Positions 1 through 5,284 of a DNA stretch of 5,659 nucleotides are shown piece after piece. How positions within the stretch are numbered: position 1 is the stretch's first letter; every line of letters begins with the position of its first letter. The position numbers and the translations under genes were made by a program. This DNA is from Erysipelotrichaceae bacterium (GTDB lineage: Bacteria; Bacillota_I; Bacilli_A; RFN20; CAG-826), in contig JAISVG010000083.1 of NCBI GenBank assembly GCA_031271635.1, forward strand, positions 1-5,659. Reading direction: 5' to 3'. Below the pieces are notes generated by a model, which had not been told where the DNA came from, searched no databases, and saw only the letters and a list, made by a program, of their open reading frames with translations.

Positions 1-688
1 CATCAAAGCCGGTGTCAATCACACCTACATAGACGCTTGATGAGCCAGTTGATAAATCCCAGGCTGCCGGAAGACCAATATGATTAATCCCCCACTGCGT
101 GCCGTTAGTATAATAAGGATCATTAGTTGTTAGGGCGGGTTGATGAATATAATTAGGTCCAGCATAAAGAATATCTTCATGCTTGGTTAAACGCTTTGCC
201 GCTTCAAGAACCTGCACCTTATGATCATTAATTTCTTTCGCACTACGTTGTTTCATTAAGGCATTACTACGATCAAAGTCATTAAGTTTAAAACTAAAGA
301 TACGGTGAAAATTACTCACATCAACAAGCATTGCGTTATCAATATGAGCTTGAAGTTCGCTCCAGTCACCAGTAGCCTCCGCATGGAGTTGTTTTTGTAC
401 TAAAGTCGAGGTATACGTGGTTAGTTCTTGAATCTCAACTCCATTAAACTCAGGAAAATCACTGAGTTCATAGTTTTTAAACTCAAGACTGGATTCATTA
501 TCAAGTACGATAATTAGTGAATCAGGATCAAAAGGAACACTTAAGTCCGTCATCCATTCCGTTTTAAGTTCCGTAACTTTAGTTTTACTAGAATCATTTG
601 ATTTAAGTCCTAAAGCAAGGCCAGTAATTACTAGTGTCGGAATCATAAGGAAACTTAAATAGACGACTTTCTTTTTTGGATATTTCAT
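1..688 (-). CDS. S8 (subtilisin-like) serine protease, 5' part only; second of a tandem pair
   Basis: This is the N-terminal 229 residues of an exported subtilase; the rest lies beyond the left edge. The ATG at 686-688 is preceded by AAGGAG at a 7-nt spacing. Residues 1-7 are basic (MKYPKKK), and residues about 8-28 are a hydrophobic segment without a lipobox, so it is a signal peptide or N-terminal anchor. Residues about 50-180 are an inhibitor/chaperone-type propeptide. It ends in YAGPNY, then NDPYYTNGTQWGINHI and AAWDLSTG, the usual lead-in to an S8 domain. VGVIDTGFD at 221-229 holds the catalytic Asp225 (codon 14-16). The His, oxyanion Asn and Ser blocks are out of view, so activity cannot be judged. 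The propeptide aligns with that of the gene just upstream (shared LVQKQL-x-AEA, FK-x-YE/Q-x-x-DF), so the two are paralogues from a tandem duplication. It lies 17 bp after that gene's stop and is probably co-transcribed with it. Confidence 0.93.
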   Translation of the reverse strand, partial: MKYPKKKVVYLSFLMIPTLVITGLALGLKSNDSSKTKVTELKTEWMTDLSVPFDPDSLIIVLDNESSLEFKNYELSDFPEFNGVEIQELTTYTSTLVQKQLHAEATGDWSELQAHIDNAMLVDVSNFHRIFSFKLNDFDRSNALMKQRSAKEINDHKVQVLEAAKRLTKHEDILYAGPNYIHQPALTTNDPYYTNGTQWGINHIGLPAAWDLSTGSSSVYVGVIDTGFD

Positions 689-695
689 ATTGTTG

Positions 696-707
696 CTCCT
701 TCCTCCT
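696..707 (-). promoter_or_regulatory. Double Shine-Dalgarno, overlapping the upstream stop codon
   Basis: Read on the minus strand, the sequence is TTTAGGAGGAAGGAG followed by CAACAAT and then the ATG of the second protease. AAGGAG (696-701) sits 7 nt from the start and is the likely working site. AGGAGG (702-707) is 13 nt away and overlaps the TAG stop (706-708) of the first protease. Ribosomes terminating on the first gene therefore sit on the initiation site of the second, which suggests coupled translation. Confidence 0.8.
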
Positions 708-2574
708 AAATCAGTTCGGCCCGGATTTCAAAGATCCCCCAGCCAGCATTACGATAAATCTGCTCCATATTTTGTCGCACCCATAAAGTTACATTATTTA
801 GGTTAACTCCTGAAAATGTCAGTGAATTTATTGGTTGTGGCGTATAGCTATAGTTATAGATGTTTTGAAGTCCACTATTAGCAAAAGCTGAATTACCAAT
901 ACTTCGGACATTATTCTGAATGATGATGTCATAGAGCTGAGTTTGATTAGCAAAGGCACTCGCACCAATACCAGCTACGATGGCAGAAACGGCCCCGATT
1001 CTAATTAAGCTAGGAATAATTACTTCCCCGTGAAGGACATTTCCTCCTGATACTCCGGTAATCGTTGTTTCATAGTTTTGATTGTAACCATTGTTCAAAA
1101 AAACTGGAGCGTAATAACTCACCGGATTAAAGGCATTTAAACGTTTTACGCTTTGTCTTCCGCTTGGCACATTGATCTGAATCGTATCTGCATGAGCCAT
1201 AATATGACTTCGAAGTTGGGCACCAGATAGATTAGGACGGAGCGAAAGGACTAAGGCCGCAACTCCGGAAACTTGGGCCGCCGCCATTGAGGTTCCACTA
1301 TAAGTCTCATAATATGAAATTCCTGGAACAGTACTAAGAATATTAACTCCAGGAGCATAGATCCCAACACTACTAAGACCATAATTTGAGGTACTTGCCC
1401 TCACATCATAGCGATCAACTGAGCCAACAGCAATCACATTTGAAAGTTGCGTGGCATAACTAGCGGGATAATAACCGACGGCATCATTATTGCTATTATT
1501 ATTTCCCGCGGAAGTTACAAAGAGACCAGGATAATTAACTAAAGCTGCACGAAATGCTGCATCATAACTATTTTGGCTTCCGGTACTCCGATTTGTCGTT
1601 CCGCCACTATAATTAAGAACTCTAATTCCATTTGCAGTAGCGTGATCAATAGCCAGAATAGCATTATCAGAGAACCATAAGCCAAGTTCATCAATGATTA
1701 GAGCCACTAAACTAACATTCCAGTTGATACCCGAAACTCCATAACCGTTATTTCCCTGGGCACCAATAATACCGGCTACGTGACTACCATGATACCTGAC
1801 ATCATAAGGGATTATCGGATTAACAATTCTTCCGTAGCGGCAGTCGCGACTTAAACTATGGTTAACTCGATTCATCAAATCTTCATGATAAGCATCAATC
1901 CCAGTATCCATAACTCCGACTTTAGTGTTTCGAAAGCCACGAGTAATATCCCAAGCCGCATGAGCCCGAATCTGCATTAAATCAAAACGACTGCCATTAG
2001 TTACTAAAGGATCGTTTCCATAACTATCATCTTTCTCATAAACATAGTTCGGACTAGCATAGTCAATATCCTCTCTTTCTAAGAGTTGATCAATTGTCTT
2101 AATGACCATTTTCTTATGCACATTACCATCTTTAATACTGTGTCTTATTTTTATCTGATCTTGATCAGAAGACTGATTAATCTTGAGACTAAGAATTCGT
2201 CGAAAATCATTAATATTCTCAAGATAGAGATCTTCAGCCTTTAGTGCCGTAATAGTGACTTCATCATTTATCGCTTCCGCCGTTAATTGTTTTTGCACTA
2301 AAGCTCCTGTTTGTGCGGTAAGATCAACTACTTCATAACAACCATAATCAGCAAAATCTGTTGCTTGATACTCTTTAAAAGCAAAACTTGCTTCTTTTGA
2401 AAGGACCGCTAAAACACCATCGCCCGCAAAATCATCTTCAATCGCAGCAGCACGAAACTGCATTTTTGGGACCTCATAAGTCGTTTCCGATTTTGGAACG
2501 AGCGTCACAAACAGCGAAACTAACCCCAGCATTAATATGCCAAGGATGGCAACTTGTCGTTTCTTAACTATCAT
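706..2574 (-). CDS. Exported S8 (subtilisin-like) serine protease with C-terminal BspA-type leucine-rich repeat
   Basis: This complete 622-residue protein is predicted to act outside the membrane as an endopeptidase. The ATG at 2572-2574 follows AAGGAGGG at 6 nt. Residues 1-7 are basic and about 8-26 are hydrophobic with no lipobox, so it is a signal peptide or anchor. A propeptide spans about 50-180 and ends in DYASPNYVYE. The peptidase domain (about 195-485) carries the full triad: Asp223 in VGVMDTGID, His262 in HGSHVAG (Ser replaces the usual Thr) and Ser429 in SGTSMAAAQVSG, with the oxyanion Asn358 in TSAGN. The usual Pro-His after GTSMAx is Ala433-Gln434, which is unusual. Residues about 505-620 form a short BspA-type LRR (LRR_5): IGASAFANQTQL, then SIGNSAFANSGLQNI, then the closing VTLWVR...IYRNAGWGIFEI. 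This part probably mediates adhesion or substrate binding. It is the first gene of its unit and is followed by a paralogous protease. The family call is firm; the substrate is unknown. Confidence 0.95.
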   Translation of the reverse strand: MIVKKRQVAILGILMLGLVSLFVTLVPKSETTYEVPKMQFRAAAIEDDFAGDGVLAVLSKEASFAFKEYQATDFADYGCYEVVDLTAQTGALVQKQLTAEAINDEVTITALKAEDLYLENINDFRRILSLKINQSSDQDQIKIRHSIKDGNVHKKMVIKTIDQLLEREDIDYASPNYVYEKDDSYGNDPLVTNGSRFDLMQIRAHAAWDITRGFRNTKVGVMDTGIDAYHEDLMNRVNHSLSRDCRYGRIVNPIIPYDVRYHGSHVAGIIGAQGNNGYGVSGINWNVSLVALIIDELGLWFSDNAILAIDHATANGIRVLNYSGGTTNRSTGSQNSYDAAFRAALVNYPGLFVTSAGNNNSNNDAVGYYPASYATQLSNVIAVGSVDRYDVRASTSNYGLSSVGIYAPGVNILSTVPGISYYETYSGTSMAAAQVSGVAALVLSLRPNLSGAQLRSHIMAHADTIQINVPSGRQSVKRLNAFNPVSYYAPVFLNNGYNQNYETTITGVSGGNVLHGEVIIPSLIRIGAVSAIVAGIGASAFANQTQLYDIIIQNNVRSIGNSAFANSGLQNIYNYSYTPQPINSLTFSGVNLNNVTLWVRQNMEQIYRNAGWGIFEIRAELI

Positions 2575-2580
2575 TATTTT

Positions 2581-2588
2581 CCCTCCTT
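2581..2588 (-). promoter_or_regulatory. Strong Shine-Dalgarno for the complete S8 protease
   Basis: AAGGAGGG on the minus strand lies 6 nt (AAAATA) upstream of the ATG at 2572-2574. This near-perfect anti-16S match fixes the start codon and implies efficient translation. Confidence 0.88.
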
Positions 2589-2589
2589 A

Positions 2590-2611
2590 ATGATTCGTTT
2601 TATCGACTCAT
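2590..2611 (-). other. Small hairpin next to the ribosome binding site in the protease leader
   Basis: On the minus strand ATGAGTCG, loop ATAAAA, CGAATCAT can pair as 3 bp, one G/A mismatch, then 4 bp. It ends one base before the AAGGAGGG site. The stem is short and AT-rich, so it may be chance; if real it could affect ribosome access. Confidence 0.25.
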
Positions 2612-2625
2612 CTCATCAAACATTT

Positions 2626-2642
2626 AAGAAGTACCTCTTCTT
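2626..2642. repeat. Short inverted repeat at the predicted transcription start (candidate operator)
   Basis: A perfect 6-bp inverted repeat with a 5-bp spacer: AAGAAG TACCT CTTCTT. It lies immediately downstream of the candidate -10 box, where a repressor site would block RNA polymerase. In an AT-rich region such repeats also occur by chance, and no matching regulator is in view. Confidence 0.3.
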
Positions 2643-2652
2643 TAATATTTGT

Positions 2653-2680
2653 AGTATAAAATTTAATCGTGCATTTAAAA
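2653..2680 (-). promoter_or_regulatory. Candidate sigma-A-type promoter for the protease pair
   Basis: On the minus strand the -10 candidate is TATACT (2653-2658), one mismatch from TATAAT. The -35 element is poor: TTTTAA at 2675-2680 with a 16-bp spacer is the best placed. An alternative is CTGACG (2686-2691) with TTAAAT 18 bp downstream. The start would fall near 2646, giving a leader of about 70 nt. A/T tracts just upstream of the -35 could compensate as an UP element. Position after a terminator and before a strong ribosome binding site supports a promoter here, but the exact boxes are uncertain. Confidence 0.42.
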
Positions 2681-2710
2681 CTTTCGTCAGTGGAAAAAGC
2701 AAAAAAACAA

Positions 2711-2756
2711 TCGAAAAAAGTTTTTACGCAACTTTTTTTGAGCCATATTCTCAAAA
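2711..2756 (-). repeat. Two overlapping, mutually exclusive AT-rich inverted repeats
   Basis: In minus-strand order, stem A is TTTTGAG (2750-2756), loop AATATGG, CTCAAAA (2736-2742). Stem B is TCAAAAAAAGTT (2730-2741), loop GCGTAAA, AACTTTTTTCGA (2711-2722), 12 bp including one G/T wobble. The two share 2736-2741, so only one can form at a time in RNA. Stem B is followed by a T7 run at 2701-2707, so it also resembles a weak, AT-rich terminator. It could be a back-up terminator for the lipoprotein unit, an attenuator-like switch in read-through RNA, or DNA curvature upstream of the protease promoter. Confidence 0.4.
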
Positions 2757-2782
2757 TCCCTTACTTTTAGGCATCATGTCAT

Positions 2783-2805
2783 AAAAGGCGGGTTATTGCC
2801 CGCCT
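2783..2805 (-). terminator. Rho-independent terminator of the lipoprotein unit
   Basis: On the minus strand AGGCGGG (2799-2805), loop CAATAA, CCCGCCT (2786-2792) forms a 7-bp stem with six G-C pairs, followed by TTT. It lies about 120 bp after the lipoprotein stop and upstream of the protease promoter. The other strand has no T-run after the hairpin, so it acts in one direction only. The T-run is short, so termination may be partial. Confidence 0.75.
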
Positions 2806-2923
2806 GGCACTTTAGATTTAAAATTTGTATTAGAAAACTATTACACTATTCGAAGATTAAAAAGATGTTATCTTAAAAGAGTCTTTATAATGATCTTCTT
2901 ATGATGAAACATCAGCCTAAATA

Positions 2924-5272
2924 TTATTCAAGATGAGGTTTTCTTAGTGAAATCTGATAGCCAATCCCATTTTCACTGTAATGATAAATGGAGCAAAAAT
3001 CAAGATGCATACTAACTTCAGTTACTTTATTTGAGTGGACAAAGTCAGTGTCACTCTCATAGCGATACTCTTCCATCCAACCATCTTGAAGCAGAATCGT
3101 CAGAAATGAAGCTCCATAATCATCGCCTTCAAACCACCACCAATAGCTTTCTTCGACCATTGTTTCTTGGTGATAAGTGTGTTCATTTGAGACAGTATCA
3201 AAATAAGTGGCACTCGTCACATTTATCGCCCCGCCTTGTGAATGCACAAAGAAAAGGAAATGTGCTTCGCTACCATTGTCATAAGAAAGAATAAACACGA
3301 TGTCTGTATCAGTAACTTGATCTTCATAGCCATAGCCAGGATAGTAATCAAGAAAGTTTTGGCCTAACATTGCCTCAATCTTCGTCCCATTATAATGACC
3401 GGGTTCTGCATTACCTTGAAGTTCACTTAGCTGCCGATAGCCATTATCTAAGAAGAAATCCCGTAATTCATAATAGAGGGACTGATATTTTCCTTCCCAA
3501 GCCCACTTCGTAACCTCAGTCACAGTAGTATAATCCTCAAAAAGGTCTGGAGTCCTCATAAAGTACTCTTGCATCGTTTCCCTTCCTGACATGGTGACTG
3601 TTTTGCTAATAGTTGCCCCCGATCCAGCCACATTAATCGCGCGAACTTTAAAGGTATATGTCATATTATCAGCTAAATTAGAATAAGTATAGTTAAGATT
3701 TAAGCCAACATTTATCCATGCTGCATCATCAATTGCCACTTCATAATTAGTAACCACTTGACCGCCATTACTTAATGGAGGTAGCCATGTTAATCTTGCG
3801 CGATAGCGAGTCACACTTACCATAAAATCCGTTACTGCATCAGGAACACTTGTTGGCACGGCACTTCTTGAAAGTGCTTCTCCAGGCCCAATTGCATTAA
3901 CCGCGCGAACATAGAAATAGTATGTTGTTCCGTTAGTCAATTCAGTAAAAGTATAACTTGTTGTTAGTACATCAAGCCAGTTATTAGGCGTTTCGCTACC
4001 TGTTGTCATTGCTACTTGATATTTGGTAATCGGACTCCCACCATCATAGGGTGCCGTCCAAGAAAGGAGAACCGTTTTATTACTAACTACTAATTCTAAG
4101 GAGGTAGCCGCAATCGCGTTTGGAGTTGTGGCTGGTGTCGCTCTGATACTAGCAATAATCCCGGGACCCACATCGTTAACGGCCTGTACTTGAAATAAAA
4201 ATTCGGTCCCATTATTTAAGTTATTAAAAACATATTCAGTACTTGATGTGCTTCTAATCCAGTTTCCACCTCCAACACGAACTTGATAAAAAATAATCTC
4301 AGAATTCCCGTTACTTGCCGGGGCACTCCAAGTAAGCGTCACGCTACTATTTCCAGAGATAGCAACTAAGTTTTGTACTGCTGATGGAATACTTGGAGCG
4401 GCGCTTGGTGTTGCTTCACGCGAAGTAGTTTCAGTACTACCGACCGCATTAACTGCGCGCACCTTAAAAGAATAAGTAACTCCGTTTGTAAGCCCACTAA
4501 AAATATGACCTGTATTAGAACTAGCCATCAGCCATTCATTAGTGTCCTTTTGAACTTCATAACGAAGAATTGGGCTCCCGCCATCACTGACCGGAGCAAG
4601 CCACGAAAGAATGACTTGCCCATCACCCGCAACAACCTCAAAACTCTGAGGAGCACTAGGAATGGTGGCCGGAGTCGCTTTAACACTAGCCTCAGGCCCA
4701 AAACCAAGATCATTTATCGCTCGCACCGAAAAAGTATATTCAGTACCATTAGTTAGATTACTAAAAACATAGTTTGCTACTAAAGTATGGTTCCAAGGAC
4801 CATCATCTTGTTTAACCTCAAAACCAGTAACCTTTACCGTTTCTGAGATTGACCACGAAAGGGATACCATTTGATCACCAATCACGGTGCTTAAATCTTG
4901 AGGCATTAAGGGAACGCTCTGATTCTTAATAATAATCACTTCCTTTAATGCTGGACCAGGCCCATTCTCATTAACAGCACGAACTTGAACGGTGTACTCA
5001 GTGTCATATTGGAGATCTTTGAAGGTATGGGTAATATTAGATTCTGCTTCAATCCACACTTCACTATTTGTCACTTCATATTTGATAATTGGAGCCCCTC
5101 CATCATCAAATGGCGCGCTCCACATGAGGGTTGCGGCAGTTTCATTAATACTGACTTCAAAAGCTTCGACCGCACCAGGAATTGTGGTTTCAAGGGGCAG
5201 ATTAACATCACACGCTACTAGAAATAACGGCCCTAATAATAAGAACTGTAATGGTTTAATATTCTTTTTCAC
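2924..5272 (-). CDS. Lipoprotein with six fibronectin type III domains and an unrecognised C-terminal domain
   Basis: This 782-residue protein is probably anchored by lipid to the outer face of the membrane. It starts with GTG (5270-5272), set by AGGAG at 6 nt. Residues 1-20 are a lipoprotein signal peptide ending in LVAC, so Cys21 is the lipidation site. Six fibronectin III domains follow, at about 32-117, 121-203, 204-292, 295-382, 383-475 and 476-562. Each carries the pattern L-x-W-(S/T)AP...GG-x-PI...YEV, an LTNGTEYTF-like strand and VRAVN-x-x-G-x-G, with TP-rich linkers. Residues 563-782 are acidic and aromatic-rich (W590, W592, WWW at 711-713, W732), contain the only other cysteine (Cys760), and match no family I know. 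Fibronectin III arrays usually act as spacers or ligand-binding modules, so the tail may be the functional head. The gene begins 9 bp after the previous stop and is likely co-transcribed with it. Confidence 0.93.
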   Translation of the reverse strand: MKKNIKPLQFLLLGPLFLVACDVNLPLETTIPGAVEAFEVSINETAATLMWSAPFDDGGAPIIKYEVTNSEVWIEAESNITHTFKDLQYDTEYTVQVRAVNENGPGPALKEVIIIKNQSVPLMPQDLSTVIGDQMVSLSWSISETVKVTGFEVKQDDGPWNHTLVANYVFSNLTNGTEYTFSVRAINDLGFGPEASVKATPATIPSAPQSFEVVAGDGQVILSWLAPVSDGGSPILRYEVQKDTNEWLMASSNTGHIFSGLTNGVTYSFKVRAVNAVGSTETTSREATPSAAPSIPSAVQNLVAISGNSSVTLTWSAPASNGNSEIIFYQVRVGGGNWIRSTSSTEYVFNNLNNGTEFLFQVQAVNDVGPGIIASIRATPATTPNAIAATSLELVVSNKTVLLSWTAPYDGGSPITKYQVAMTTGSETPNNWLDVLTTSYTFTELTNGTTYYFYVRAVNAIGPGEALSRSAVPTSVPDAVTDFMVSVTRYRARLTWLPPLSNGGQVVTNYEVAIDDAAWINVGLNLNYTYSNLADNMTYTFKVRAINVAGSGATISKTVTMSGRETMQEYFMRTPDLFEDYTTVTEVTKWAWEGKYQSLYYELRDFFLDNGYRQLSELQGNAEPGHYNGTKIEAMLGQNFLDYYPGYGYEDQVTDTDIVFILSYDNGSEAHFLFFVHSQGGAINVTSATYFDTVSNEHTYHQETMVEESYWWWFEGDDYGASFLTILLQDGWMEEYRYESDTDFVHSNKVTEVSMHLDFCSIYHYSENGIGYQISLRKPHLE
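3587..5179 (-). repeat. Tandem array of six diverged fibronectin III coding repeats
   Basis: The repeats are visible in the DNA. A block coding for the VRAVN/VRAIN strand (on the plus strand like ATTAAYNGCGCGMAC) recurs near 3632, 3896, 4175, 4448, 4712 and 4970, at steps of 258-279 bp. The copies are well diverged, so this is an old expansion rather than a recent slippage product. Each domain has two tryptophans 20-27 residues apart (51/73, 140/160, 224/247, 315/338, 405/432, 496/519). Confidence 0.88.
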
Positions 5273-5278
5273 CTTTTT

Positions 5279-5284
5279 CTCCTA
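5279..5284 (-). promoter_or_regulatory. Shine-Dalgarno overlapping the upstream stop codon; sets the GTG start
   Basis: The minus strand reads AGT TAG GAG AAAAAG GTG. The TAG stop of the upstream gene (5282-5284) is the first part of TAGGAG, and AGGAG sits 6 nt from the GTG of the lipoprotein. This fixes the non-ATG start and suggests coupled translation, as at the protease junction. Confidence 0.8.

Larger units (their letters stand above)
2575..2923. other. Intergenic region between the two transcription units
   Basis: This is a 349-bp gap with no credible gene. In the minus direction it holds: an AT-rich stretch after the lipoprotein stop, with a minor 5-bp hairpin at 2862-2874 (AAGAT/ATCTT); the GC-rich terminator at 2783-2805; overlapping AT-rich inverted repeats at 2711-2756; A/T tracts at 2694-2739; a candidate promoter at 2653-2680; an inverted repeat near the predicted transcription start at 2626-2642; a small hairpin at 2590-2611; and the ribosome binding site at 2581-2588. 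The layout is that of an operon boundary where a new promoter drives the protease pair. Confidence 0.8.

Noticed and set aside
2741..2779. A short minus-strand ATG frame (MMPKSKGF) that would extend if TGA coded for Trp
   Set aside because: It has no ribosome binding site, is only 8 codons before TGA, and the neighbouring genes use TGG for Trp, so an alternative code is not supported.
2554..2784. A plus-strand reading frame of 76 codons covering the intergenic gap
   Set aside because: It starts with TTG without a good ribosome binding site, overlaps the 5' end, leader and promoter of the protease gene, and encodes a low-complexity Lys/Phe/Ser-rich product explained by the A/T tracts.
2862..2874. 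A hairpin AAGAT-AAC-ATCTT followed by T residues, as a first terminator after the lipoprotein gene
   Set aside because: The stem is only 5 bp with one G-C pair and a 3-nt loop, too weak to terminate. The GC-rich hairpin at 2783-2805 is far better.
3031..3294. A plus-strand reading frame opposite the lipoprotein C-terminal domain
   Set aside because: It lies wholly inside a well-supported gene on the other strand, has no ribosome binding site, and its product shows no domain pattern.
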